From: JBGQOG01 sp052113705
Lineage (GTDB): Bacteria; Pseudomonadota; Alphaproteobacteria; Rhodobacterales; Rhodobacteraceae
Length of the DNA: 64,000 bases
Direction: 5' to 3'
Assembly (NCBI RefSeq): GCF_052113705.1
Contig: NZ_JBGQOG010000002.1
Coordinates: 186,001 to 250,000 of the forward strand
Made by a program: the position numbers and the translations under genes
The notes under the pieces: generated by a model
The model's input: the letters and a program-made list of their open reading frames with translations, nothing else
What the model was told of the DNA's origin: nothing
Database searches by the model: none
Shown here: piece after piece, positions 52,525 through 60,616 of the stretch
Layout: each line of letters begins with the position of its first letter
Position numbering within the stretch: position 1 is the first letter of the stretch

Positions 52525-53238
52525 ATGGATCTGATACTGGCCTATGTGGCGGGGCTTTTGACCCTGATCAACCCCTGCATTCTGCCGGTGTTGCCCATCG
52601 TGCTGGCCAGCTCGCTGGGGCGGCACCGCGCGGGGCCGGTGGCGCTGGCGGCGGGCATGGCCGCTTCCTTCACGATTTTCGGCTTTGCTTTCGCGGCGCT
52701 CGGCCCGGCGCTGGGGCTGGATCAGGATATTTTGCTGCAGGCGGGGGCGGTGCTGATGCTGGGCTTTGGCCTTGTACTGCTCGCGCCGCCCTTGCAGGCC
52801 CGGTTTCAGGCGGCGACGGCGGGTTTTGCCGCCCGCGCGGACGCAGGCATTGATACCACCAACACGATGGGTCTGCCGGGGCAGGCCCTGGGCGGCGCGC
52901 TTCTGGGCGCGGCCTGGAGCCCCTGCATCGGCCCGACGCTGGGTGGCGCGATCGCGCTGGCCAGTCAGGGCGAGGATCTGATGCGGGCCTTTGCCATCAT
53001 GTTGATGTTTTCGGCGGGCACCGCCTCGGTGATGCTGGCGCTGGCCTATGGGCTGCGCGGCATGCTCGCCCGCAACCGCGCGCGGGCGGCGGCGCTGGCC
53101 CGCCGGGCACGGCCGCTGATGGGGGCGGTCTTTGTCCTCGTGGCGCTGACAATTCTCACCGGGGCGCTGCAATGGCTTGAGGGCCTCGCCGTGACCTATC
53201 TTCCCTACTGGCTGCAAGACCTGTCCATATCACTCTAA
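52525..53238 (+). CDS. ccdA: CcdA/DsbD-transmembrane-domain thiol-disulfide transporter
   Basis: A 237-residue inner-membrane protein with six transmembrane segments. The redox-active cysteines are Cys18 in NPCILPVLP and Cys134 in SPCIGPTLG, one in each half as in CcdA. It carries reducing power from cytoplasmic thioredoxin to the periplasm. The gene 12 bases downstream encodes an exported thioredoxin-like protein, which should be the acceptor. A role in cytochrome c maturation fits a bacterium with this many c-type cytochromes, but is inference. Confidence 0.92.
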   Translation: MDLILAYVAGLLTLINPCILPVLPIVLASSLGRHRAGPVALAAGMAASFTIFGFAFAALGPALGLDQDILLQAGAVLMLGFGLVLLAPPLQARFQAATAGFAARADAGIDTTNTMGLPGQALGGALLGAAWSPCIGPTLGGAIALASQGEDLMRAFAIMLMFSAGTASVMLALAYGLRGMLARNRARAAALARRARPLMGAVFVLVALTILTGALQWLEGLAVTYLPYWLQDLSISL

Positions 53239-53250
53239 AGGAGATCTGCG

Positions 53251-53682
53251 ATGAGACGTCGTGATTTTATGCTGATGACTGCCGGTGTGACCTTGGCCGC
53301 GCCGCTGGTCTTTGCCCCTGCCGCACGGGCCGCCGCGACCATGCTCGACTACACGCCGGGCCTGATTGAAGAGCGGCTGAAGGGGGGCGAGGTGGTGTTT
53401 GTGGATTACCACGCCACCTGGTGCACCACCTGCGCCGCGCAACAGCGGGTGCTGGCGGCGCTGACCGAGGCGAATCCGGCCTATGCCGAGAAAATCACCT
53501 TCATCAATGTCGACTGGGATACCTGGAAGAAAGACGCGGTGACCACGTCGCGCAACATCCCGCGCCGCTCGACTCTGCTGCTTCTGAAGGGCGATCAGGA
53601 GCTGATGCGGATCGTCGCGGGCACCAAGAAAGCCGACATTCAGGCGATGCTGGACATGGGCCTGTCGGTGGCTGCGGTCTGA
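53251..53682 (+). CDS. Periplasmic thioredoxin-like protein, Tat or Sec exported
   Basis: A 143-residue thioredoxin-fold protein with active site WCTTC (Cys58, Cys61) in FVDYHATWCTTCAAQQ. The N-terminus MRRRDFMLMTAGVTLAAP has a twin-arginine-like RRRDF motif before the hydrophobic core and an ARAAA cleavage site. Together with CcdA it mimics a split DsbD. AAGGAG precedes the ATG; the pair is an operon. Confidence 0.92.
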   Translation: MRRRDFMLMTAGVTLAAPLVFAPAARAAATMLDYTPGLIEERLKGGEVVFVDYHATWCTTCAAQQRVLAALTEANPAYAEKITFINVDWDTWKKDAVTTSRNIPRRSTLLLLKGDQELMRIVAGTKKADIQAMLDMGLSVAAV

Positions 53683-53708
53683 CCCGCAACCACCGTTTCG
53701 CGTGGGCC

Positions 53709-54317
53709 TCAGGCCCCGGCCATCGCCTCGGCATCATGGGCCTGCGTGCGCGCCAGCGAGGGGCGCGCCGCGCAACGCGCCACCCAATCGTGGATCTCCG
53801 GGCGATCAGGGGTGGCGGCGGGCATCCAGGCAAAGGGCGAGTGCAGCAGGAGGTCGGCGGCGCTGTAGCGCTCGCCCAAGAGATAGGGGCCTTTGCTCAG
53901 CGCCTCTGACAGGCGGTCGGCCATTGCCGTCTCATCGCGCCAGCTGCTGGTGAAGGCGGGATGCGTCAGCCCGGTATAGCGGCAGATCAGCAGCGGCTCG
54001 ACCACGCCCTGATACCAGAAGAGCCAGCTGAGATATTCCCCCCGCTTCGGCGCGCCGGGCAGGGGGGCAAGGCCCGCCTGCGGGAATTTGTCGGTGAGGT
54101 AGAGGATGATCGCGGCGCTTTCGCGGATATGGCTGTCGCCATCGGTCAGAAAGGGCACTTTGCCCTCGGGATGCGGGTTTTTCGGGTCTGGCCCGCTGGT
54201 CTCCTGACCAAGGCGGCGGATCTGCACGGTCTTGATCTCGACCGGGGCCTGCAGCTCATCAATCAGCGTGACGAGGCGGGACGAGCGGCTTTGCGGGGCG
54301 TGGTACAAGGTGATCAT
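53709..54317 (-). CDS. Glutathione S-transferase family protein
   Basis: A 202-residue GST. The N-terminal thioredoxin-like domain is MITLYHAPQSRSSRLVTLIDELQAP with NPHPEGKVPFLTDGDSHIRESAAIILYL, and a helical C-terminal domain contains GPYLLGERYSAADLLLHSPFAW. GGAGG precedes the ATG. It is divergent from a WYL regulator that may control it. Confidence 0.93.
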   Translation of the reverse strand: MITLYHAPQSRSSRLVTLIDELQAPVEIKTVQIRRLGQETSGPDPKNPHPEGKVPFLTDGDSHIRESAAIILYLTDKFPQAGLAPLPGAPKRGEYLSWLFWYQGVVEPLLICRYTGLTHPAFTSSWRDETAMADRLSEALSKGPYLLGERYSAADLLLHSPFAWMPAATPDRPEIHDWVARCAARPSLARTQAHDAEAMAGA

Positions 54318-54366
54318 CTGATCCTCCGGGGTTGGTGATTTCCTGCAGGCTTTATGGCAGGGTGCT

Positions 54367-54391
54367 CCTGTCAAAACCTGTCAGGATGTCA
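54367..54391. promoter_or_regulatory. TGTCA direct repeats in the GST-WYL divergent region
   Basis: CCTGTCA occurs at 54367-54373 and 54377-54383, exactly one helical turn apart, with a third TGTCA at 54387-54391 running into the regulator's start codon. It is a candidate binding site for the WYL regulator controlling both genes. Confidence 0.45.
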
Positions 54392-55083
54392 TGGCCCGCG
54401 CTGATCGTCTTTTTCGCCTTTTGGAGGCGCTGCGCCGCTTGCCCGCCCCGGTCACGGCCGCCCGGCTGGCCGCGGAAACCGGCGTCTCGCCGCGCACGCT
54501 CTACCGCGATATTGACGCGCTGCGGGCGGGTGGCGCGCTGATCGATGGCGCGGCGGGCTATGGCTATACCCTCACCGAAGACCCCGCGCTGCCGCCGCAG
54601 ACGCTGACCCGGCTGGAGATTGAGGCGCTGGTGTTGGGAATGGCGGGGCTGCGGTTTCTGGGCGATCCGGGACTGGCCGCCGCCGGAGAAAGCGCGCTGG
54701 CCAAGATTGCGGGCAGTCTGCCCGAGGCCAAGCAGATGCAGGCGCTGCATGCGGTGCTGGGCACCTACCGCGCCCGGCGGTTACCCGAGCCGCCGGTGGA
54801 TATGGCGCTGCTCCGGCAGGCCTGTTGGGAGGAGCGGGCGCTCGATCTGACCTATTGTGATGCGGCGGGCCAGATCAGCCAGCGGCGCATCTGGCCACTG
54901 GCGCTGTATTTTCAGGACCAGAATCAGACCCTGCTGTCGTGGTGCACGGTGCGGCAGGATTTCCGGATGTTCCTCGCCCCGCGGATGCAGACTATCGCGC
55001 TGAGCGAGGATAGCTTTCGCCCCCGCCGCGTCCCCCTGTTGCGCGACTATATCGCGCAGATGCGGGCGCGGACGCCGGGCTAG
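54391..55083 (+). CDS. YafY-type HTH regulator with WYL domain
   Basis: A 230-residue regulator. The N-terminal HTH_11 helix-turn-helix is RLFRLLEALRRLPAPVTAARLAAETGVSPRTLYRDIDALRAGG, and the WYL ligand-sensing region runs from ERALDLTYCDAAGQISQRRIWPLAL to LLSWCTVRQDFRMFLAPRM. Such proteins often regulate divergent neighbours, here a GST. It converges on aroC. Confidence 0.93.
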   Translation: MARADRLFRLLEALRRLPAPVTAARLAAETGVSPRTLYRDIDALRAGGALIDGAAGYGYTLTEDPALPPQTLTRLEIEALVLGMAGLRFLGDPGLAAAGESALAKIAGSLPEAKQMQALHAVLGTYRARRLPEPPVDMALLRQACWEERALDLTYCDAAGQISQRRIWPLALYFQDQNQTLLSWCTVRQDFRMFLAPRMQTIALSEDSFRPRRVPLLRDYIAQMRARTPG

Positions 55084-55092
55084 CCCCGTTGC

Positions 55093-56193
55093 TCAGCCGA
55101 TCTCGCCGCGCAGACCGCCGGTCTGACCACGATCCAGGAGCAGGTGATCGAGGATCACACAGGCCATCATCGCCTCGGCCACCGGCACCGCCCGGATGCC
55201 GACGCAGGGGTCATGGCGGCCCTTGGTGACCACCTCCACCTCTTCGCCCGCCGTGTTGATCGAGCGGCGCGGGGTCAGGATCGACGAGGTCGGCTTGACC
55301 GCGAAACGCACCACCACCGGCTGACCGGTGGAGATGCCGCCCAGAATCCCGCCCGCATGGTTCGAGAGATATTCCGGCCCCTCCGGCCCCATCACGATCT
55401 CATCGGCATTTTGCACCCCGGTCAGCAGCGCGGCGGCCATCCCCTCGCCAATCTCGACGCCTTTCACCGCGTTGATCGACATCATCGCGGCGGCCAGATC
55501 GGTGTCGAGCTTGGCATAGACCGGCGCGCCAAGGCCCGGCGGCACGCCCTCAGCGACCACTTCGATCATCGCGCCGACCGAGCTGTGCGCCTTGCGGATC
55601 TCCAGCAGGTAATCGCCCCAGGCCTCAACCGACCCGGCATCGGGGATGAAAAAGTCGTTGCGGTCAATCTCGGCGGCATCAAAGCGCGACCGGTCGATGT
55701 GCTTTTCACCCATCTGCACCATATAGCCGGTGATCTTCAGCCCCGGCACCAGATGCCGCAGCACCGCCTGCGCCACGCCGCCCGCCGCCACCCGCGCCGC
55801 GGTTTCGCGCGCCGAGGAGCGGCCGCCGCCGCGATAGTCACGGATGCCGTATTTCTGGTGATAGGTGATGTCGGCATGGCCCGGGCGGAACTGCTGCGCG
55901 ATAGTGCCGTAATCCTTGGACCGTTGATCGGTGTTTTCGATCATCAGCTGGATCGGTGTGCCGGTCGTGCGCCCCTCGAACACGCCCGAGAGAATCCGGA
56001 CCGCATCGGGTTCCTGCCGCTGGGTGGTGTTCTTGTTCTGCCCGGGGCGGCGCTTGTCCAGAAACTGCTGGATGAAGGCCTCGGAAATCTCGACCCCCGG
56101 TGGGCAGCCATCCACCGTGGCACCCAGTGCCGGCCCGTGGCTTTCGCCCCAGGTGGTGACGCGGAACATATGACCAAAGGTGTTATAGCTCAT
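55093..56193 (-). CDS. aroC: Chorismate synthase
   Basis: Last shikimate-pathway step, EPSP to chorismate, with reduced FMN. The 366-residue enzyme has the three signature blocks GESHGPALGATVDGCPPG, YRGGGRSSARETAARVAAG and the C-terminal RHDPCVGIRAVPVAEAM. It is monocistronic and convergent with the WYL regulator. Upstream on the other side is the TPP riboswitch. Confidence 0.98.
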   Translation of the reverse strand: MSYNTFGHMFRVTTWGESHGPALGATVDGCPPGVEISEAFIQQFLDKRRPGQNKNTTQRQEPDAVRILSGVFEGRTTGTPIQLMIENTDQRSKDYGTIAQQFRPGHADITYHQKYGIRDYRGGGRSSARETAARVAAGGVAQAVLRHLVPGLKITGYMVQMGEKHIDRSRFDAAEIDRNDFFIPDAGSVEAWGDYLLEIRKAHSSVGAMIEVVAEGVPPGLGAPVYAKLDTDLAAAMMSINAVKGVEIGEGMAAALLTGVQNADEIVMGPEGPEYLSNHAGGILGGISTGQPVVVRFAVKPTSSILTPRRSINTAGEEVEVVTKGRHDPCVGIRAVPVAEAMMACVILDHLLLDRGQTGGLRGEIG

Positions 56194-56321
56194 CCGGGGT
56201 CTCCTTTGCCCCCGGCATAGCCGCGCGCCCCTTGCTTCTCAAGCGTTTTCCCCCGGGCAAGCGCCAGCTTTCGCCCCGGTTTCCCCTTGCGCAACGCCCA
56301 TCTTGGCCTATGGTACGCCCC

Positions 56322-56407
56322 ACCTCGGGGTGCTCTGGCAACAGGGCTGAGATGCGCGTTGCGAACCCGTAGAACCTGAACCGGTTAAGACCGGCGGAGG
56401 GAAGGTA
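56322..56407 (+). promoter_or_regulatory. TPP riboswitch (thi-box)
   Basis: The conserved blocks are all in order: CTCGGGGTGC, GGGCTGAGA, GAACCCG, GAACCTGAACCGGTTAAGACCGGCGGAGGGA. A short hairpin CCGGG-ATCTC-CCCGG at 56409-56423 follows and may be part of the expression platform before the thiB Shine-Dalgarno at about 56447. It should switch off thiBPQ when thiamine diphosphate is plentiful. Confidence 0.97.
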
Positions 56408-56456
56408 TCCGGGATCTCCCCGGCCTGACCCCGCCCGTCAGCCATTGGAGAGACTG

Positions 56457-57443
56457 ATGAAATACACTCTGATGCTTGCGGGTCTTTTGCTGTCCTCCGG
56501 CGCTGCGCTGGCCGACGAAAAGCCCATACTCACTGTCTATGCGCCCGATTACTTCACCTCGGAATGGGGTCCGGGGCCGCAGATCGAAAAGGGCTTTGAG
56601 GAGATTTGCGCCTGCGATCTGAACTTTGTCGCGGGTGATATTCTGCCTCGCCTGCTGCTGGAAGGCGACAAGACCGAGGCGGATGCGGTGATCGGGCTGA
56701 ACACCGATGTCACCGCCCGCGCCCGCGCCACCGGCCTTTTCGCACCGCATGGGCAGGATACCAGCACGCTGACGCTGCCGATCAGCTGGACCGATGACAC
56801 TTTCCTGCCCTTCAATTGGGGCGAGACGGCCTTCATCTATGACCGCACCAAGCTGGCCAACCCGCCGAAAAGCTTTGATGAACTCCTGAACGCGCCCGAT
56901 GATCTGAAAATCGTCATTCAGGATCCGCGCTCCTCAATCTCGGGTCTGGCGCTGCTCCTCTGGGTCAAGGCGGTTTACGGCGACAAGGCCCCCGAGGCCT
57001 GGGCGAAACTCGCGCCGCATGTGCTGACGGTGACCAAGGGCTGGTCGGAAAGCTATGGCATGTTCACCGATGGTGAGGCGGATATGGTGCTGAGCTACAC
57101 CACCTCGCCCGCCTATCACATCATTGCCGAGCAGGACGATACCAAGGTCGCGGCGATCTTCCCGGAGGGGCATTACTTCATGACCGAGGTGGCGGCGCAG
57201 CTGAAAACCTCGAAACACCCCGAACTGGCGCAGAAATTCATGGATTACATCCTGTCGGATGCTTTCCAGGGGATGATCGCCACCGCCAACTGGTCCTACC
57301 CTGCGCGCTTCAAGCCCGAGGACCTGCCAGAGGGGTTCGCCAAACTGCCGCGCCCGGCGAAGACACTGTTCTATACAGAGGATGAGGCCGAGGCCCTGCG
57401 GCAACCGGCTTTGGACGAATGGCTCGCCGCCTTCGGGGGCTAG
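56457..57443 (+). CDS. thiB: Thiamine ABC transporter substrate-binding protein
   Basis: Periplasmic thiamine/thiamine phosphate-binding protein, 328 residues with a signal peptide ending GAALADE near residue 20. Mature blocks typical of ThiB are TVYAPDYFTSEWGPGP, IEKGFEEICACDLNF, DAVIGLNTD, FNWGETAFIYD and YTTSPAYH. Start at 56457 (MKYTLML), preceded by GGAG. The gene overlaps thiP by 25 bases and is controlled by the TPP riboswitch upstream. Confidence 0.96.
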   Translation: MKYTLMLAGLLLSSGAALADEKPILTVYAPDYFTSEWGPGPQIEKGFEEICACDLNFVAGDILPRLLLEGDKTEADAVIGLNTDVTARARATGLFAPHGQDTSTLTLPISWTDDTFLPFNWGETAFIYDRTKLANPPKSFDELLNAPDDLKIVIQDPRSSISGLALLLWVKAVYGDKAPEAWAKLAPHVLTVTKGWSESYGMFTDGEADMVLSYTTSPAYHIIAEQDDTKVAAIFPEGHYFMTEVAAQLKTSKHPELAQKFMDYILSDAFQGMIATANWSYPARFKPEDLPEGFAKLPRPAKTLFYTEDEAEALRQPALDEWLAAFGG

Positions 57444-59002
57444 GCCCTCACCCCTGGCAACAACCCGCGCCGTGGCTCGCCTGGGCCGCGGCGCTTGCGC
57501 TTGCCCTGTTGGTGCTCGGCACCCTGGGGGCGGTGACATGGCGGGCCGGGGGGCTTTCGGCGCTGCGCAGCGCGGATCTTTCGGCGCTGTGGTTCACGCT
57601 TTGGCAGGCGGCGCTCTCGGCGCTGATCTCGGTGGCGCTGGCGGTGCCGGTGGGGCGGGCGCTGGCGCGGCGGCGCTTTCCCGGGCGCGGCGCGCTGGTG
57701 GCCCTTCTCGGCGCGCCCTTCATCCTGCCGGTGATCGTGGCGGTGATGGGCCTGCTGGCGATCTTTGGCCGCGCGGGCGTTCTGAATGACGGGCTGGCGG
57801 CGCTGGGGCTGCCGCGGCTCAGCATCTATGGCGCGCAGGGGGTGATCCTCGCGCATGTGTTCTTCAACCTGCCGCTGGCGACGCGCATGGTGCTGCAAGG
57901 CTGGCAGGCAATCCCGGCCGAGCGGTTCCGTCTGGCCCTCTCGCTCGGTCTCGCGCCGCGCGACATGGCGCGCGAACTTGAGCGGCCGATGCTGCGCGCG
58001 GTGCTGCCGGGGGCCTGCCTTGCGATCTTTCTCGTCTGCCTCACCTCCTTTGCCGTGGCGCTGACGCTGGGTGGCGGGCCGCGGGCGACGACGGTGGAAC
58101 TCGCCATCTATCAGGCCTTTCGTTTCGATTTCGATCTGGGCCGCGCTGCCAGCCTCGGCCTCGTGCAGGTGGCCACCTGCCTCGCCGCGCTGGCCCTGAC
58201 GGCCTGGGTGCGCCTGCCCAGCGGCTTTGGCGCCGGGCTGGACCGCTATGCGGTGGTGCCGGTGCCGCCCGGGCGGATGGCTGGGGCCGAGGACGCGTTG
58301 GCGATCACGTTGGCCGCGCTCCTCCTCATCCTGCCGCTGGCGGCGGTGGTGCTGAAGGGCCTGCCCGGGCTGGGCGATCTTGACCCGGCGCTCTGGCCTG
58401 CCGCGCAACGCTCGCTCTGGGTGGCGCTGGGCTCGACGGCGCTGATGCTGACGCTCTGCCTGCCGCTGGCACTGGGCATCGCGCGCAACGCCCCGCCGCG
58501 TGGCCTGATGGAGGCGGCGGCGATGCTGCCGCTCGTCGCCTCGCCCCTCGTCCTCGGCACCGGGCTCTTTCTCCTCCTGCGCCCGCTGGTCAGCCCGGCG
58601 GCCATGGCGCTGCCGGTGACGCTGATGGTGAATGCGGCGCTTTCCCTGCCCTTTGCCCTGCGCATTCTGCTGCCCGCCGCCCAAAGCCTTGAGGCCGATT
58701 TCGGCCGCCTCTCGGCCTCGCTGAACCTCACCGGCTTCGCGCGCCTGCGCCGGATCACGCTGCCGCGCCTCGCCCGCCCCTTGGGCTTTGCGGCGGGCCT
58801 CTCGGCGGCGCTGTCGATGGGCGATCTGGGGGTGATCACCCTCTTTGGCGATGGCCGCGCGGCCACTCTGCCCTATCTTCTCTTCGCACAGATGGGCGCC
58901 TATCGCGGGACCGATGCCGCTGCCACCGCTTTGGTGCTGATGGCCCTGTCCTTCCTTCTCTTCTTCCTCTTTGACCGGGCGGGCCGCCATGCTGACCCTT
59001 GA
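57419..59002 (+). CDS. thiP: Thiamine ABC transporter permease
   Basis: A 527-residue fused permease with about twelve transmembrane helices and two binding-protein-dependent transport domains, as ThiP proteins have. The two EAA-like loops are in FRLALSLGLAPRDMARELERPMLRAVLPG and DFGRLSASLNLTGFARLRRITLPRLARPLG. The first ATG lies inside the end of thiB. Confidence 0.95.
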   Translation: MARRLRGLGPHPWQQPAPWLAWAAALALALLVLGTLGAVTWRAGGLSALRSADLSALWFTLWQAALSALISVALAVPVGRALARRRFPGRGALVALLGAPFILPVIVAVMGLLAIFGRAGVLNDGLAALGLPRLSIYGAQGVILAHVFFNLPLATRMVLQGWQAIPAERFRLALSLGLAPRDMARELERPMLRAVLPGACLAIFLVCLTSFAVALTLGGGPRATTVELAIYQAFRFDFDLGRAASLGLVQVATCLAALALTAWVRLPSGFGAGLDRYAVVPVPPGRMAGAEDALAITLAALLLILPLAAVVLKGLPGLGDLDPALWPAAQRSLWVALGSTALMLTLCLPLALGIARNAPPRGLMEAAAMLPLVASPLVLGTGLFLLLRPLVSPAAMALPVTLMVNAALSLPFALRILLPAAQSLEADFGRLSASLNLTGFARLRRITLPRLARPLGFAAGLSAALSMGDLGVITLFGDGRAATLPYLLFAQMGAYRGTDAAATALVLMALSFLLFFLFDRAGRHADP

Positions 59003-59681
59003 CCAGCTCTTCCTTCAGCAAGACGATTTCACGCTGGAGGCCCATCTCAGCCTGGCCCCCGGCAGCCGCACGGCAGTGATCGGCCCCTCCGGTGCGGGCA
59101 AAAGCACGCTGCTCTCGGCAATCGCAGGCTTTCTGGCGCCAACACGCGGCCGCATTCTCTGGCAAGGCGCAGACCTCAGCCCGGTTCCGCCCGGCGCCCG
59201 CCCGCTGTCTATCCTGTTTCAGGACCAGAACCTCTTCCCGCATCTGACCTTGGCGCAGAACATCGGGCTCGGCATCAGCCCCTCTCTGCGCCTCACTGCC
59301 GCAGACAGGCAGCGCATCGCCCAGGCCCTCGAGCGTACCGGCCTCGCCGGGCTCGAGGCGCGCAAACCCGCCCAGCTTTCCGGCGGCCAGCAAAGCCGCG
59401 TTGCCCTCGCCCGCGCACTCCTGCGCGCCCGCCCGATCCTGCTGCTGGACGAACCTTTCGCCGCCCTCGGCCCGGCGCTGAAGGCCGAAATGCTCGCCCT
59501 CGTCGCCGAACTCGCCGATGAACAGGGCACCACGCTCCTCATGGTCAGCCATGATCCGCAAGATGCCCGCGTGCTCACCCCGCAGGCCGTGCTGGTCGCC
59601 GAGGGCCGCGTGGCCCCCCCCGTACCCACCGGCCCCCTCCTCGACAACCCACCCCCGGCCCTCGCCGCCTATCTCGGCTGA
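58989..59681 (+). CDS. thiQ: Thiamine ABC transporter ATPase
   Basis: A 230-residue ATPase. Walker A is GPSGAGKST, Q-loop LFQDQNLFPHLT, signature LSGGQQSRVALARALL, Walker B ILLLDEPFAALGPALK and H-loop MVSHDPQDA. Start at ATG 58989, overlapping thiP by 14 bases; an upstream TTG at 58971 is less likely. Completes the thiBPQ thiamine importer. Confidence 0.96.
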   Translation: MLTLDQLFLQQDDFTLEAHLSLAPGSRTAVIGPSGAGKSTLLSAIAGFLAPTRGRILWQGADLSPVPPGARPLSILFQDQNLFPHLTLAQNIGLGISPSLRLTAADRQRIAQALERTGLAGLEARKPAQLSGGQQSRVALARALLRARPILLLDEPFAALGPALKAEMLALVAELADEQGTTLLMVSHDPQDARVLTPQAVLVAEGRVAPPVPTGPLLDNPPPALAAYLG

Positions 59682-59687
59682 CCGCGC

Positions 59688-59744
59688 GCTTTCTTCTTGG
59701 CCGAAATACCTCGGGGGAGCCCGCAGGGCGGGGGCAGCGCCCCC
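59688..59744. repeat. REP-like intergenic palindromic element
   Basis: TTCTTGGCCGAAATACCTCGGGGG followed by GGGGGC-AGC-GCCCCC. I recall closely similar strings from many intergenic regions of Rhodobacter and Paracoccus genomes, so this looks like a family of repeats. The hairpin part is at 59730-59744. Confidence 0.6.
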
Positions 59745-59766
59745 TCTTTCTCCCGCCCTCAGCCCA

Positions 59767-59800
59767 TAAAAAAACGCGCCCTCCGAAGAGCGCGCGTTTT
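59767..59800. terminator. Terminator for petABC, bidirectional with thiBPQ
   Basis: AAAACGCGC...GCGCGTTTT stem (59771-59779 with 59792-59800), with seven A on the left giving the U-run for the minus-strand petC transcript, and four T on the right for thiQ. Confidence 0.9.
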
Positions 59801-59821
59801 CAGATGGTCCTGTCTGACAGA

Positions 59822-60601
59822 TCAGACGTGTTTGCCCTTGTGCGGCGCCCAGATCCGCTTGTTGGTCAGATAGAGCAGCACCGAGAGCAGCGTCAGCATC
59901 AGCGCGCCGACAAAACCCCAATGCTTGCGCGCCATCAGTTTCGGCTCGGCGGTCCACATCAGGAAGGCGGCAACGTCTTCTGACATCTGCTCAACCGTGG
60001 CCGGGGTGCCATCCGCATAGGTCACCGCATCATCCGAGAGCGGCGGCGGCATGGCGATCCAGCCGGTCGAGAAGGCGTGGTTCTCGTAATAGGTCGTGCC
60101 CGCCTCGTCCTTCTGCTCGCCGGTATAGCCGGTCAGAATCGCGTGGATGTATTCCGGGCCGCCGATGCCGTTCACCAGCTGGCTGATGCCCAGACCATAG
60201 GGGCCGTGGAAGGCGGCGCGCGCCTTGGCCATCAGCGACAGGTCGGGGGCGTTGCTCAGCGAGGAATGCGGGAAATGGTCGGCGGGCACCGAGGGACGAT
60301 CCTCGCCGGTTTCCTTGTCCACGGTGGTGAACTGACCCGCATAGGCCCGCACCTGATCCTCGGGCAGTTCCGGCCCGCCCTCATCCGAGAGCGAGCGGAT
60401 CGGCACGAATTTCAGCCCGTGACAGGCCGAGCAGACCTCGGTGTAGACCTGCAGGCCGCGCTGCAACTGGTGCTGGTCGAATTTACCGAAGGGGCCTTCA
60501 AAGCTGAAGGCGAAGTCTTCGATATGCGCGGTCTCGGCAGCCAAGGCTGCCCCCGAAGACAGCGCGAGCGCCGCGACGGCAGAGACGATAAACTTTCTCA
60601 T
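59822..60601 (-). CDS. petC: Cytochrome c1 of the cytochrome bc1 complex
   Basis: Membrane-anchored heme subunit that passes electrons from the Rieske protein to cytochrome c2 or cy. The 259-residue precursor has a signal peptide ending ALAAE, heme site VCSACHG (Cys57, Cys60, His61), the axial Met region WIAMPPPL, and a C-terminal anchor ALMLTLLSVLLYLTNKRIWAP. It has only the two heme cysteines: the insertion carrying a disulfide in R. capsulatus cytochrome c1, as I recall it, is absent. Last gene of petABC. Confidence 0.97.
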   Translation of the reverse strand: MRKFIVSAVAALALSSGAALAAETAHIEDFAFSFEGPFGKFDQHQLQRGLQVYTEVCSACHGLKFVPIRSLSDEGGPELPEDQVRAYAGQFTTVDKETGEDRPSVPADHFPHSSLSNAPDLSLMAKARAAFHGPYGLGISQLVNGIGGPEYIHAILTGYTGEQKDEAGTTYYENHAFSTGWIAMPPPLSDDAVTYADGTPATVEQMSEDVAAFLMWTAEPKLMARKHWGFVGALMLTLLSVLLYLTNKRIWAPHKGKHV

Positions 60602-60616
60602 GGTCTCGGTCCTCTC

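Noticed and set aside
57440..58990. Long open frame opposite thiP
   Set aside because: Low-complexity Arg/Gln/His-rich translation opposite a clear permease.
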